A stretch of DNA of 64,000 nt from Bacillota bacterium (GCA_023664625.1 JAMPFD010000003.1:42384-106383); one strand, 5' to 3'. Counted from the first letter of the stretch, positions 35,570 through 45,546 are shown. A program made the numbers and translations. The notes: generated from the letters alone by a model not told the origin.

Positions 35570-38383
35570 TTACAGATGCTGTTCGACCTCTATCTCAGTG
35601 AATGTCTCAATGATGTCACCAGACTGGATGTCGTTGCAGTTGACAAGGGAGATACCACACTCAAGACCGGTTGCAACCTCCTTGGCATCGTCCTTGTAAC
35701 GCTTGAGGGCATTGATGTTGCCGGTAAAGATTACTATGCCGTCACGGATAAGACGCGCCTTGTCGGAACGGTGGACCTTGCCGTCGGTGACCATGGCACC
35801 TGCGACAGTGCCGACCTTGGAGATTTTGAACACTTCCTTGACCTCGACAGTACCTGTGGCAATCTCTTTCTTGACCTTGTCAAGCATGCCTTCCATGGCG
35901 GAGGTAATATCGTCAATGGCATCATAGATGACAGAGTAGGTATTGATCTCCACGCCTTCATTCTCTGCAAGCTTCTTGGCTGCCACTGAAGGACGTACGT
36001 TGAAGCCGACAATCATACCGTTCTCGGCTGTTGAAGCCAGCATTACGTCGTTCTCGGAAATAGCACCCACGGCTCCCTGAATGACCTTCACCTCCACCTT
36101 CTCTGTGGAAAGCTTGATGAAAGAGTCGGTAAGAGCCTCGACAGAACCCTGTGTATCAGCCTTGACGATAAGGTTGAGGATATGGAACTCTCCGAGGGCG
36201 ATACGGTGGGCAATCTCTTCGAGAGAGAGAGTCTTTGTTGTTCTCAGGCTCTGCTCACGCTGCAGCTGCTGTCGCTTGTTGGCAATTTCGCGGGCCTCCT
36301 GCTCTGTTTCCATGATATGGAAGGAGTCGCCGGCCGACGGAGCGCCATTCAGTCCGAGGATTATCACCGGTTCTGCCGGTGCCGCCTGCTGCACTCTCTG
36401 GTTACGTTCGTTGAACATAGCCTTCACACGACCGTAGTATGTGCCTGCGATTACTATGTCGCCGACATGCAGTGTACCGTTGCTTACGAGCACGGTGGAG
36501 ATGAAGCCGCGTCCCTTGTCCAGCGAAGCCTCAATGATAGAACCGGTAGCCTTTCGGTTAGGGTTAGCCTTCAGTTCAAGCATCTCCGCCTCAAGAAGCA
36601 CTTTTTCCATCAGTTCATCGACACCAAGACCGCTCTTTGCCGAGATTTCCTGGCACTGGTACTTACCGCCCCACTCTTCGACAAGGAGGTTCATCTGTGC
36701 GAGGTCCTCACGGATCTTGTCCGGATTGGCACCAGGCTTGTCAATCTTGTTGATAGCAAATACCATAGGTACGTTGGCGGCCTGTGCATGTGCAATAGCC
36801 TCCTTGGTGGTAGGCATCACAGAGTCGTCGGCTGCAATGATGATGATTGCTATGTCCGTAACCTGTGTACCGCGGGCACGCATGGCCGTGAACGCCTCAT
36901 GTCCCGGAGTATCCAGGAAGGTTATCTTCCTGCCGTCGGCAAGTTTCACGTTGTAGGCACCTATGTGCTGTGTGATTCCTCCTGCCTCTCCGGCGATGAC
37001 ATTGGTGTTGCGAACATAGTCGAGAAGTGATGTCTTGCCATGGTCGACATGACCCATTACGGTGACAATCGGCGCACGTTCCTGCAAATCTGTCTCCTCA
37101 TCCGCCTCTTCGGTAATGGCATTCTGCACCTCGGCAGAGACATATTCCGTAGAGAAACCGAATTCCTCGGCAACCATATTGATGGTTTCGGCATCGAGAC
37201 GCTGGTTGATTGACACCATGACACCTATGGACATGAGAGTTCCGATAAGCTTTGTCACAGGAACATCCATCATCGTTGCGAGCTCAGAGACGGTGACATA
37301 CTCCGTGAGTTTCAGCACCTTGCTCTCCGCAGCCTCAGCTGCCATGGCGGCATCTCTCTGCTCTGCAGCAGCGTCACGCTTGTCCTTGCGGTACTTCGCG
37401 CCCTTCTTGTTCTGCGTCTGCTTATTGGTAAGGCGTGCGAGAGTCTCCTTTACCTGGCGTGCAACTGCTTCGTCATCAACCTCCTGAGGCTGATTGCTGC
37501 GGCGGTTCTTCTTCTTTGACTTCTTGTTGTTGCCTTGTGCGCCGGCGTTGGCATTAGCGTTCTGGCCGCCGTTGTTGCCTCCTTTGCCCTTCTTCGGCTG
37601 GTTGGCTACATCGTTTATGTCAACACGCTCCTTGCCGATGCGTGCACGCTTTTTCTTCTGGTCACGTGCCTGCTGAGCCTTTTCCTCACGCTCTTTTTTC
37701 TTCTCCTCCTTGGATTTCTTCTTCGGACGGGTGCTCTGGTTGATGGCAGAGAGGTCTATCTTGCCCAAGACATTGAAGGCCGGCTTCTTGTTTCTTTCAA
37801 GACGGAACACTCCGTTGTCGTCAGTCCCGCCGGCCGGCTCCTGCGCTTTCGGCTCTGGCTCTGGCTTTTCAGGAGCCGGAGCAGACTGTTCCACGACGGC
37901 AGGAGCAATCGCTTTCGTAGTCTCCGGTGCTGCCGGGGTCTCCGTCTTCTCAGGCTTTTGCTCTGCTTTCTCCTGCTTCGGAGCCGGCATTTCTGCTTTC
38001 TCGGCAGGCTCAGCCTTTACCGGTTCGGCGGCAACGGTCTTGTTCTTAGCAGCCTTGGAAGGCTTCTTGAACCGGTCAAGGTCAATCTTACCAAGAACAT
38101 TGAAAGTCTGCTTTTCCCCCTTCTGCTCAGTCTTGGCCGGCTCTGCGGCAGATGCGGCCTCTTTCTTTTCTGACTTCTTATCCTTCTTCTGCAACATCTG
38201 CTCTGCCTGGTTGCGTACCTCAGCGTCAGTGCTGAATTCCGTCTTCAGGGCAGAATACTGCTCATCGGTGAGCTTCAGGTTAGGATCGACACTCTCAATG
38301 CCGTATTTTTTCTCAAGGAACTCAGATACTGTCTGGATTCCGATGTTAAGTTCTCTGATTGCTTTGTTTAATCTTATGCTCAT
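35570..38383 (-). CDS. infB: Translation initiation factor IF-2
   Basis: IF-2 is the GTPase that brings initiator tRNA to the 30S subunit. The protein (937 residues) begins [12 protein letters not shown] with the IF2_N fold, has a long charged low-complexity segment (about 75-350), and a G domain with [19 protein letters not shown] and NKIDK, then domains II-IV. I chose ATG 38383 over the upstream frame because it fits the family and is preceded by AAGGAGG, an uncommon Shine-Dalgarno sequence for this phylum. It follows nusA closely (16 bp), completing the conserved rimP-nusA-infB row. Confidence 0.96.
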   Translation of the reverse strand: MSIRLNKAIRELNIGIQTVSEFLEKKYGIESVDPNLKLTDEQYSALKTEFSTDAEVRNQAEQMLQKKDKKSEKKEAASAAEPAKTEQKGEKQTFNVLGKIDLDRFKKPSKAAKNKTVAAEPVKAEPAEKAEMPAPKQEKAEQKPEKTETPAAPETTKAIAPAVVEQSAPAPEKPEPEPKAQEPAGGTDDNGVFRLERNKKPAFNVLGKIDLSAINQSTRPKKKSKEEKKKEREEKAQQARDQKKKRARIGKERVDINDVANQPKKGKGGNNGGQNANANAGAQGNNKKSKKKNRRSNQPQEVDDEAVARQVKETLARLTNKQTQNKKGAKYRKDKRDAAAEQRDAAMAAEAAESKVLKLTEYVTVSELATMMDVPVTKLIGTLMSIGVMVSINQRLDAETINMVAEEFGFSTEYVSAEVQNAITEEADEETDLQERAPIVTVMGHVDHGKTSLLDYVRNTNVIAGEAGGITQHIGAYNVKLADGRKITFLDTPGHEAFTAMRARGTQVTDIAIIIIAADDSVMPTTKEAIAHAQAANVPMVFAINKIDKPGANPDKIREDLAQMNLLVEEWGGKYQCQEISAKSGLGVDELMEKVLLEAEMLELKANPNRKATGSIIEASLDKGRGFISTVLVSNGTLHVGDIVIAGTYYGRVKAMFNERNQRVQQAAPAEPVIILGLNGAPSAGDSFHIMETEQEAREIANKRQQLQREQSLRTTKTLSLEEIAHRIALGEFHILNLIVKADTQGSVEALTDSFIKLSTEKVEVKVIQGAVGAISENDVMLASTAENGMIVGFNVRPSVAAKKLAENEGVEINTYSVIYDAIDDITSAMEGMLDKVKKEIATGTVEVKEVFKISKVGTVAGAMVTDGKVHRSDKARLIRDGIVIFTGNINALKRYKDDAKEVATGLECGISLVNCNDIQSGDIIETFTEIEVEQHL

Positions 38384-38385
38384 TG

Positions 38386-38398
38386 ATACCTCCTTCTT
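38386..38398 (-). promoter_or_regulatory. Shine-Dalgarno sequence of infB
   Basis: The minus strand reads GAAGGAGGTATC just before ATG, complementary to the classical anti-Shine-Dalgarno. Other genes in this window lack such a site. Confidence 0.6.
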
Positions 38399-38399
38399 C

Positions 38400-39662
38400 T
38401 TACTGTTCGAACTCTGCGCGGAGTACTTCGAGAACGTGGTCGACAGTCTCCTCCTCGAGGTCTGCCTTCTCAATTAGCATTTCACGTGGTGCGTTAAGAA
38501 CTGATTTAGCCGTGTCAAGGCCGATGGATTTAATTGCGTTTATCACCCAGTTGTCGATTTCATCGCTGAATTCCTCGAGGTAGATGTCCTCTTCTCCCTC
38601 GTTGTCAGGTGAGTCGCGGTATACGTCGATGGTGAACTCTGTGAGGAGTGAGGCAAGCTTAATGTTAAGTCCGCCGCGTCCGATTGCGAGGCTTACCTCC
38701 TCAGGTGCGAGGAAGACATCTGCCTTACGGTTCTCTTCATCGAGGGTTATGCTGCTGACGCGTGCCGGGGACAGTGCACGCTGGATGAATATCTTGGTGT
38801 TTGCGGAGTAGTTGATGACATCGATGTTCTCGTTGTTAAGTTCGCGTACAATTCCATGAATACGTGCTCCCTTGACACCCACGCAGGCTCCGACCGGGTC
38901 GATGCGCTCGTCATAAGTCTCCACTGCGATCTTTGCGCGTTCGCCAGGAATGCGTGCAATCTTATGTACCGTAATGAGACCGTCCGTGATTTCAGGGACT
39001 TCCTGTTCAAGAAGTCTCTGCAGGAACATAGGCGACGTGCGCGAAAGGATAATCTTCGGGTTGTTGTTCTCATTATCCACGCGGAGGATTACGGCACGTA
39101 CTGTCTCACCCTTACGGAAAGAATCGCTCGGAATCTGCTCAGCCTTAGGGAGAATCAGTTCGTTGTTCTGGTCGTCGATGATGAGTATCTCCCGCTTCCA
39201 TGTCTGATAGACCTCACCTGAGATCAGTTCGCCGACGCGGTCCTTGTACTGGTTGTAGATGGCGTCATGTTCCAGTTCGAGAATCTTGGAGGCAAGAGTC
39301 TGGCGGAGATTGAGGATTGCGCGGCGGCCGAAGCTTGCGAAATCGACAGACTCGGACACATCCTCACCGACCTCGTAGTCGGCATCTATCTTCTGCGCCT
39401 CCTTCAGTTCGATTTCCTTGTTCTCGTCCTGTACGGCACCGTTCTCCACGACGACGCGCTTCATGTAAATCTCAAGGTCACCCTTGTCAGGATTGACAAT
39501 GACATCGAAATTCTCGTCACTGCCGAAGATCTTGGCTATGACGTTGCGGAAACTCTCTTCAAGAACGCTCACAAGCGTTGTGCGGTCAATGTTCTTCGTT
39601 TCCTTGAACTCCTTCAAGGTCTCGATCATTGACGGCTGTTGAATAGTTGATTTTGTTGCCAT
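38400..39662 (-). CDS. nusA: Transcription termination/antitermination factor NusA
   Basis: NusA binds RNA polymerase and modulates pausing, termination and antitermination. The 420-residue protein has the N-terminal polymerase-binding domain (about 1-140), an S1 domain (about 145-215, ISGEVYQTW...LPKAEQIP), and two KH domains ([13 protein letters not shown]...[14 protein letters not shown] and [19 protein letters not shown]). It lacks the C-terminal acidic repeats of E. coli NusA, as is usual in this phylum. It lies between rimP and infB. Confidence 0.95.
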   Translation of the reverse strand: MATKSTIQQPSMIETLKEFKETKNIDRTTLVSVLEESFRNVIAKIFGSDENFDVIVNPDKGDLEIYMKRVVVENGAVQDENKEIELKEAQKIDADYEVGEDVSESVDFASFGRRAILNLRQTLASKILELEHDAIYNQYKDRVGELISGEVYQTWKREILIIDDQNNELILPKAEQIPSDSFRKGETVRAVILRVDNENNNPKIILSRTSPMFLQRLLEQEVPEITDGLITVHKIARIPGERAKIAVETYDERIDPVGACVGVKGARIHGIVRELNNENIDVINYSANTKIFIQRALSPARVSSITLDEENRKADVFLAPEEVSLAIGRGGLNIKLASLLTEFTIDVYRDSPDNEGEEDIYLEEFSDEIDNWVINAIKSIGLDTAKSVLNAPREMLIEKADLEEETVDHVLEVLRAEFEQ

Positions 39663-39782
39663 TTCTATGTTTTGGTTTTCTTATCTTTCTTTTGTCAGGC
39701 CATGTTCCCTCACCATGTCTGCCGTTACGGCGCAGACTTCCGGCCATGCCGGGGCCGGAGAACGGTGCGGGTTCCAGTGCCT

Positions 39783-40250
39783 TTATTTGAATTTCAGGAC
39801 ATACTTCGTATGCTTCACATCGTTCATGTCCAGCTCCATGTCCGTATCGACAAGTTGCGGACGCTTCTGTCCTTCCAGCTTTTTCTTTTCCTTCACGGTG
39901 ACAATGAACTTCGGTTCGTCGACACTTTTAAGGATTCCCGTGAGTTTCTTGCCGTCCTTACGCAGCACTTCCACTTCTTCGCCGATACAGTTTACGTATT
40001 GCTGCACGACCTTGAAAGGCTGTCCGAGTCCTGCCGAGCCTACTTCCAGTTCGTAGTCTTCTTCGTCACGGTTGAGGTTTTCCTCAAGGAAACGGCTCAG
40101 CTGAGCACAGTCCTCTATCCAGACGCCGTCCTTATGGTCAATCTCTACCACGATGCGGTCATCCGGTGTAACTTCCACATCAACGAGAAAATACTCCTTA
40201 TCACGGAGCCACTCGTTGACCAATGTCCTTACTGTTTCTTTGTTTATCAT
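39783..40250 (-). CDS. rimP: Ribosome maturation factor RimP
   Basis: RimP is needed for 30S subunit maturation. The 155-residue protein shows the family pattern: an N-terminal alpha/beta domain with LVDVEVTPDDRIVVEIDHKDGVWIEDCAQLSRFLEENL and YELEVGSAGLGQPFK (the usual ExSSPGxxRPL is altered to EVGSAGLGQPF), and a C-terminal SH3-like domain. It is the first gene of the rimP-nusA-infB operon, with a promoter and hairpin-bearing leader upstream. Confidence 0.92.
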   Translation of the reverse strand: MINKETVRTLVNEWLRDKEYFLVDVEVTPDDRIVVEIDHKDGVWIEDCAQLSRFLEENLNRDEEDYELEVGSAGLGQPFKVVQQYVNCIGEEVEVLRKDGKKLTGILKSVDEPKFIVTVKEKKKLEGQKRPQLVDTDMELDMNDVKHTKYVLKFK

Positions 40251-40342
40251 ATATTTGTATTATAAGGTGTGCCTAAAAACCTTTATTTTTTACGTACACA
40301 TCATATTGACAAGACATTGCCTTTCTCTCTTGTCTAAAATAA

Positions 40343-40374
40343 GAATGAGAGACCTCGGCTGAGGTCCCTCATTC
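40343..40374 (-). promoter_or_regulatory. Hairpin in the rimP-nusA-infB leader, candidate attenuator
   Basis: The stem GAATGAGAGACCTC/GAGGTCCCTCATTC (14 bp, one mismatch) is followed on the minus strand by TTATTTTAG. It lies downstream of the -7 box at 40388-40395 and 93 bp before rimP. It could also end recO transcripts. Confidence 0.55.
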
Positions 40375-40387
40375 CACTGAACGTATG

Positions 40388-40395
40388 CAAAGGTA
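40388..40395 (-). promoter_or_regulatory. -7 box (TACCTTTG) for rimP-nusA-infB
   Basis: The minus strand reads GTACCTTTGC, matching the consensus, in the gap after recO. The leader would be about 135 nt. Confidence 0.6.
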
Positions 40396-40476
40396 CACAT
40401 TATAATTAAGAAAACCGCGGCTGACAATCGGCTTCCCGTATATGTTTAAATATTATTAACACAACAGAGCATCTTG

Positions 40477-41118
40477 TCAGTCAAATATCTGCTGCAAAAT
40501 ATGCAAGGACTTCGGTTCCGGGAACGACGGGATATTCTGCCGGTAGTATCTCATCAGATGCTCGAGGAACGCCTGCCGCCGGTTCCTGGAGAGCAGGTAG
40601 CCGTCCATATTCTCATAAGTCATGCTGACGATGTTCCCGAGTTGCCATGAGTTGTCTGCGTGCTGAATGTCCCATCCGAGATATTTCGTGAGCATCACGA
40701 GGAAGGCTATATGGAAGTTTGCCGTCCCTTCCGTTGCGAGGTCAAGCCATTGCAGCGATGTTTCCACGAATCCGTACAGGCGGAAATCCGGCTGTCCTGT
40801 ACGTGTGGCGTATGTAAGAATCTCGGCAAGGAAGATCCCGACGGTCATTTTCGCAGGTTCGAAGCATAGTGACTGCCACGGCGCGAGGAGCCGGGCATCG
40901 GAGATTTTCTGCATCTGCTGCCTCGGGCGGTAGTCTATTTCCATGGCAAGCAGCGTTAGAGGCTGGAAGAGTTGTTTTTTCAGGCGTGTCCGCTGGGAGA
41001 GGGAGAGTTTCACCACGGAGGTCACTCTGCCGAGCTGCTCGGTGTAGAAGTCCACGATAATCTTACGGTCACCGTACTTCAGTGTGTGCAGGACAACGGC
41101 ATTGGTCTTTACAAGCAT
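40477..41118 (-). CDS. recO: DNA repair protein RecO
   Basis: RecO helps RecA load at gaps and anneals single strands in the RecFOR pathway. The 213-residue protein begins with the OB-fold segment MLVKTNAVVLHTLKYGDRKIIVDFYTEQLGRVTSVVKLS and continues with a helical domain. It lacks the zinc-finger cysteines found in some RecO proteins. The region upstream of its start (41119-41200) is rich in AACC-type repeats. Confidence 0.9.
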   Translation of the reverse strand: MLVKTNAVVLHTLKYGDRKIIVDFYTEQLGRVTSVVKLSLSQRTRLKKQLFQPLTLLAMEIDYRPRQQMQKISDARLLAPWQSLCFEPAKMTVGIFLAEILTYATRTGQPDFRLYGFVETSLQWLDLATEGTANFHIAFLVMLTKYLGWDIQHADNSWQLGNIVSMTYENMDGYLLSRNRRQAFLEHLMRYYRQNIPSFPEPKSLHILQQIFD

Positions 41119-41200
41119 TCTTCTATGGTTCTACGGTTGTAAGGTTATACGGTATTGGGGTGCAGGCTATTTGGCTTTACGGTTGCAGGCCGCAGGTTAT
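41119..41200 (-). repeat. AACC-type short repeats before recO
   Basis: On the minus strand words such as TGCAACCGTA, ATAACC, TTACAACCGTA and GAACCATAG recur up to the ATG, as before glsB and the dus gene. Confidence 0.5.
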
Positions 41201-41347
41201 AGGCACAGGTGATGTGAGACGGAATACGTGGCACTGTCTTGCGGTCATGCGGATACATATCGATGACTATGCCCCATGTTCAGGAACCGGCACCCCGCAG
41301 CTGAAGATCCAAGACCTTGCCACCCGCGGCCGAAGCCCCTTGTCAAA

Positions 41348-42223
41348 TCATCCATCGGAATGCCGGTAGGCGTTAGGCGACATGCCCACCTGTTCCTTGA
41401 AGAACTTTCCCAGAGCCGACTGTGTGCTGAAATGCAGGTCCTCGGCAATCTTTCCTATGGGCTTTGCCGTATGGCGCAGAAGAAGGCGTATCTCAAGAGT
41501 GGTGTATATGTCGAGCCATTCGCTCGGGGTGCGTGAGGACACACGCTTGACAACTTCAAGAAGTGTCTTGGGCGATACGCCGAGCTGTTCACTGTACCAT
41601 GATATGCGGCGCTCATGGCGGAAATTACCCTCAACCATCCTTATGAAAGTCTCAAAGGTCTCCTGGGACTTCAGACTGGTTGCAGGCTGCTCGTCAGTGA
41701 TGATGTTGCAGAAGTCGTATATCATCGCGGCAAGTATCATTCCGACCACCTGACGGCGGAACTTATGTCCCGTTTCTCCCACCTTTGACTTCAGCTGTGT
41801 CAGATATTCCTGGAACATGGCCACTTCCTCCTGGGTCAGGGAGATTACGGGGCGGTTGCGTGAGATTACGAAAAGGTTGGAGACATCGCGCACTTCGCGG
41901 ATGACGGAGTACAGATAGTCGTGGGATATGAGCAATGCCTTGCCGCGGAAGTCGTCACTTGTCTTTATGTCGCCAAGCACCTGTCCTTCCGCAACGATGA
42001 TGACATCATTTGGCTTCACCTTGTACTCGACGGTCCCGAGGGTGTACCTGCCCTCACCGCCCGTACATACTGCGGCAAGCACGCAATACATTTTCCGTGC
42101 CTCGCCCGGCAGGGGAAATTCCGTGAAATCTGTCAGTACAAGGTCCTCGTCCAAATGACAGCCGGGCTCGCAATATTGCATGAAACGCCTGATGCTGACA
42201 GGCAAAAGTGTTAGTTCCTTCAT
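41348..42223 (-). CDS. AraC-family transcriptional regulator
   Basis: The 291-residue protein has an N-terminal cupin-like sensing region (about 1-170) and a C-terminal double helix-turn-helix (about 205-287, GVSPKTLLEVVKRVSSRTPSEWLDI and IGKIAEDLHFSTQSALGKFFKEQVGMSP). The second helix-turn-helix matches the AraC signature. The effector and targets are unknown. It lies 89 bp downstream of the WYL regulator gene; no metabolic genes are adjacent, so it acts on a distant target or on itself. Confidence 0.87.
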   Translation of the reverse strand: MKELTLLPVSIRRFMQYCEPGCHLDEDLVLTDFTEFPLPGEARKMYCVLAAVCTGGEGRYTLGTVEYKVKPNDVIIVAEGQVLGDIKTSDDFRGKALLISHDYLYSVIREVRDVSNLFVISRNRPVISLTQEEVAMFQEYLTQLKSKVGETGHKFRRQVVGMILAAMIYDFCNIITDEQPATSLKSQETFETFIRMVEGNFRHERRISWYSEQLGVSPKTLLEVVKRVSSRTPSEWLDIYTTLEIRLLLRHTAKPIGKIAEDLHFSTQSALGKFFKEQVGMSPNAYRHSDG

Positions 42224-42312
42224 ATATGGTTTTGGGTTATGGGTTGAGGGGGATAAGGCTTTACGGCCGGAAGGGCATGGCGGTGGGAAGTTGAGGGGGT
42301 ACTTGTCCGGGC

Positions 42313-43251
42313 TTATGTCACCTCCTTCCTTACGGGCACGGACGGCATGAGGGACTGCTTGCGGACATATTCGTCAAGCTTCCCCCTGACATACGCTTCC
42401 AGCTCCGGGCTGTCAATAATGTCTACATGGTCATACAGCCCGAGGACAAACCTTCCGATGCCGAGCATCGAGCATACTTCCGTGGACAGAATCCAGCGGC
42501 CGCCTTCCTCCGCGATGTCATGCTCCGCACGCGGATACTCTTCGATGAGCACATGATATGCCAGCTGATCCATGCTGATACTCACCCTTGTGAGCGTCTC
42601 CGAGGCGAAATTGAAATAGTCATTGAACATCTGACGGTGACGGGCGGCGTGGGACCACTCCTCGTCAAGCATCTCGACATCCTCCATACGCGAGACGCGG
42701 AAGGTCTTGTTAATGCCTGACCGTGGCTCATAGGCACGCAAGTCTCGGCCTCCGTTCATCAGCAGGAACGGCTCAACCTTCCTGTCCGTGACGGAATTGG
42801 AATGAGAGGAGGAATAGCCGCGGATGGAAAGGACACGGCGGAGCTTTATCGCCTCGTATATCTTGCTCGCCACCTGTGCCTGATGGCGGCGCACTGGGTC
42901 GTTCTCGATGATGTCAAAGTCATAGAACCGCGACAGCTTCTGCTTCACGGAGCGTATCACGGCACTCCTGTCATCGGCTCCGTCAAGCAGCAGTTTCAGC
43001 ATCACCGCCTCGTCTTCCGTGAACTTCACTATGTCACAGAGACGCGAGATAAATTTCGACTGGCGCGAGATACTGTAGTACTGTCCGTGCTTTACCAGAC
43101 CGAAGTCGGCTCCCTTGAAGAACTCAAGGTAGTAATAGAGATTGCGGCGGCCTGTGTCAAGACGCTCGCACATCTGCTCTACGGTCCACTGCCTGTTCTC
43201 GGTGAGCATAAGGAGAAGCTCGAGCTGCAGTCCCAGTTTGTCGTGGCGCAT
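42313..43251 (-). CDS. WYL-domain transcriptional regulator
   Basis: The 312-residue protein starts at ATG 43251 (MRHDKLGLQLELLLMLTENRQWTVEQMCERL), a winged helix-turn-helix, and continues with a WYL domain (about 120-200) and a C-terminal extension (WCX-like). WYL proteins bind nucleic-acid-type ligands and regulate DNA repair, phage defence or stress genes. The longer upstream frame is rejected because a -7 box lies at 43376-43383 and the HTH begins at this ATG. No defence genes are adjacent. Confidence 0.82.
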   Translation of the reverse strand: MRHDKLGLQLELLLMLTENRQWTVEQMCERLDTGRRNLYYYLEFFKGADFGLVKHGQYYSISRQSKFISRLCDIVKFTEDEAVMLKLLLDGADDRSAVIRSVKQKLSRFYDFDIIENDPVRRHQAQVASKIYEAIKLRRVLSIRGYSSSHSNSVTDRKVEPFLLMNGGRDLRAYEPRSGINKTFRVSRMEDVEMLDEEWSHAARHRQMFNDYFNFASETLTRVSISMDQLAYHVLIEEYPRAEHDIAEEGGRWILSTEVCSMLGIGRFVLGLYDHVDIIDSPELEAYVRGKLDEYVRKQSLMPSVPVRKEVT

Positions 43252-43375
43252 AACGTTTGTTCTGCTTTTGTGTGAGTAAGTGGTTCCGGCGGCATGACGG
43301 ATGCCGGTTCTCCCCGGCCCTCTCCGCTGACGCATGACAGAAGAAATGCACGGCAGGGCAAGAGACTTTGAATGG

Positions 43376-43383
43376 CAAAGTTA
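43376..43383 (-). promoter_or_regulatory. -7 box (TAACTTTG) for the WYL regulator
   Basis: The minus strand reads TAACTTTGCC; leader length would be about 120 nt. Confidence 0.5.
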
Positions 43384-43640
43384 CTGATTTTTTCTGTATT
43401 TCTGACGGCTTTTGTATTTTTTATGATTTCCTTTTCATAAACCGTACGCACTGCTCCGCATCGTGCCGCACTGCCTTTCCATGAAAGGGAAAGATGCGGA
43501 CAGGAGAGATTTTTCCTGAAGGACAGAGGCATGAGTGCTGATGCAACCCGATAAAGACCGGACGATCCGGAGCATATTGCCACAAGATTCTCAAAGCCTT
43601 GGCCACCAGCCTGTTTCAGAGGCATATCTTTCCGGCTTTC

Positions 43641-43728
43641 AAAAGGTTACCTTTTGTGGTGCAAACCGTTACCTTTCACCATGCGAAACGTTACCTTTTG
43701 CAGGATAAAACGTTACCTTCCGTTTTTG
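43641..43728. repeat. 22-bp array A7, four units
   Basis: Units start at 43641, 43663, 43685 and 43707. Cores are AAAAGGTTACCTTT, AAACCGTTACCTTT, GAAACGTTACCTTT and AAAACGTTACCTTC. Confidence 0.85.
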
Positions 43729-43844
43729 CATCCATTATAAGTGCCTTCCCTGCTGCCGTGGTCCCTGCTGCCAAAGGGCATGTGGGGGACATGAAAAATG
43801 CGAGTCCGCAGAAAGGAATCTGCAAGACTCACATTATTATATAT

Positions 43845-43911
43845 AAGTAACCATTGAAAATTATTTCATGATTGAACATTTACTTACTAAACACATTTCC
43901 AACAGTTACTT
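43845..43911 (-). mobile_element. Short TIR element S3 (67 bp)
   Basis: It begins AAGTAACCATTGAAAATTA and ends TTTCCAACAGTTACTT, with the same interior as S1 and S2. Confidence 0.72.
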
Positions 43912-44051
43912 ACCGGACCGCGAAGTCATGTCATGCCGCCGGCTCTTATGTTCAAGACTGCCTGCAAACTTGCTCCGCATTCTCCACACTGTCATCTTCA
44001 GTGAAAAATCACGCAAAGACCGCCGTCATGACGCACAGGACGTGTTCCCCG

Positions 44052-44690
44052 TCACTTGAAGTCCAGGGGCAGCTCGCCCGTGCCGAGGAGGTTATACGAC
44101 AGGCGGTGATAGGGTGTCGTGCCGTACTCGCGGATGGCGGCACGGTGCTTCTTCGTGGGATAGCCCTTGTTTGACCTCCATCCGTACTGCGGATATTCCT
44201 CCGCAAGGGCGTTCATGTAGTCATCACGGTAGGTCTTGGCAAGGATGCTCGCCGCCGCTATGGCGAGATATTTTCCGTCACCTTTCACTATCGGCGTGTA
44301 CGGCAGCGGCTTCTCCGCCCGGTTGCCGTCAGGAAGCGGGGAATGGTATGGAGTGAAGCGGTTGCCGTCGATTATCAGTGCCTCGGGCTTTACCTTAAGG
44401 CCGTCTATGGCGCGGTGCATGGCAAGGAACGAGGCGCGCAGGATATTGATGCGGTCTATCTCCCCGGGAGTGACGATGCCCACAGCCCATGCCACCGCAT
44501 CGCGCTCTATCTGCCCGCGCAGAAGGTAGCGCTTCTTCTCCGTAAGCTGCTTGGAGTCGTTCAGGTCCTCGTTATGATAATCGTCTGGAAGGATGACAGC
44601 GGCGGCATAGACCGGACCGGCAAGGCATCCGCGCCCTGCTTCGTCGCATCCTGCCTCGACAAGACCGTCATAATAATGGTTTAAGAGCAT
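44052..44690 (-). CDS. rnhB: Ribonuclease HII
   Basis: RNase HII removes ribonucleotides from DNA-RNA hybrids. The 212-residue protein has [15 protein letters not shown] with the DEG-type acidic pair, [46 protein letters not shown] and the C-terminal [12 protein letters not shown]. The gene is divergent from a small membrane-protein gene. Confidence 0.94.
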   Translation of the reverse strand: MLLNHYYDGLVEAGCDEAGRGCLAGPVYAAAVILPDDYHNEDLNDSKQLTEKKRYLLRGQIERDAVAWAVGIVTPGEIDRINILRASFLAMHRAIDGLKVKPEALIIDGNRFTPYHSPLPDGNRAEKPLPYTPIVKGDGKYLAIAAASILAKTYRDDYMNALAEEYPQYGWRSNKGYPTKKHRAAIREYGTTPYHRLSYNLLGTGELPLDFK

Positions 44691-44745
44691 CTGTTTAATT
44701 AAATTTGGTTAAATCTTAAAACTGTTTAACTAAGAATTTTCAAAA

Positions 44746-44762
44746 GTGAACTTATTGTTCAC
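44746..44762. promoter_or_regulatory. Inverted repeat GTGAAC-N5-GTTCAC, candidate operator
   Basis: A perfect 6-bp inverted repeat lies 10 bp upstream of the -7 box at 44773-44780, where a -33 element would be, between two divergent genes. No regulator is identified. Confidence 0.35.
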
Positions 44763-44772
44763 AATTCCATAA

Positions 44773-44780
44773 TACTTTTG
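44773..44780 (+). promoter_or_regulatory. -7 box (TACTTTTG)
   Basis: TACTTTTGC precedes ATG 44802 by 21 bp and excludes the in-frame alternative start at 44778. Confidence 0.5.
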
Positions 44781-44801
44781 CAACCGGAAACAAGGATTAA
44801 A

Positions 44802-45194
44802 ATGTCCGTCAGAATAATCTCAACATCAAAAACCATACAGACTATGAACAACGAAATGACCCTTCAGAACGGTTTCGGCGTCTCTCTCGATAAGGAGGCG
44901 CAGCGCGTGGCAAACTCTATCGGCACGTCTCTCAGGACGGGGAGAGGAATTATCGCAAAATTTCTCTGCCGGAAAGAGCGTGCGGAGCATGATGCTTTCA
45001 CCGCCATTTCCGCATGGTACGGCAGGATTCTTGAACAGACGGTCACCGTAAGGCAGGCAAAGGCTATGGTCATGGCTCAGGTGGCATTCTTCTGCCTCAT
45101 ACTGCCTCTCGAACTTGGACCGGTCTACCGCACGGCGGCACTTGCCTGGTTTGCATACACTCTGTCGCAATGCAGACTGCGGATGGCGGAATAA
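44802..45194 (+). CDS. Small hypothetical membrane protein
   Basis: The 130-residue frame (MSVRIISTSKTIQTMNNEM...) is preceded by a clear promoter. One long hydrophobic stretch at about 85-118 (AKAMVMAQVAFFCLILPLEL and following) could form one or two membrane helices. The N-terminal region is hydrophilic and partly helical. I do not recognise a family. An alternative start is ATG 44844 (MNNEM). Confidence 0.55.
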   Translation: MSVRIISTSKTIQTMNNEMTLQNGFGVSLDKEAQRVANSIGTSLRTGRGIIAKFLCRKERAEHDAFTAISAWYGRILEQTVTVRQAKAMVMAQVAFFCLILPLELGPVYRTAALAWFAYTLSQCRLRMAE

Positions 45195-45546
45195 CAGGAT
45201 TGTATACGAGGACCGCCATGCCGGCAATCGGCCTGCATACTTGTCAAAAGAATCAACCGGAACCCTATATAACGGTATTCTCAAGGATGCATGCCGGGAA
45301 TAACTGTGAGAACAGAAATATGCATGGACGATGATGCCCTTGACATTCTGAGCGGCAAGAGAAGACGAAGTGTTCATAAGACGGCCGGACATGACGGCCG
45401 GACATGTGACAGAGAGTGGTTCTGCCGGACGAATTCTAATTAAACATCTTAAGAACCATGTGCACAATACTGACAATATTGATATGCGCCGTAGCTTGGC
45501 TTAAGGAAGCACCGGACAGCGGCGGGAATGTGAAGCAATGGCTTCC
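45195..45546. other. Intergenic region of 350 bp
   Basis: It contains a tandem 13-bp repeat (GACGGCCGGACAT twice, around 45391-45416). No gene or terminator is evident. Confidence 0.4.

Larger units (their letters stand above)
43252..44051. other. Intergenic region of about 800 bp
   Basis: It holds the promoter of the WYL gene, array A7 (43641-43728) and TIR element S3 (43845-43911). No gene is seen. Confidence 0.65.

Noticed and set aside
45391-45416. Tandem 13-bp repeat GACGGCCGGACAT
   Set aside because: Only two copies and no context; probably chance or slippage.
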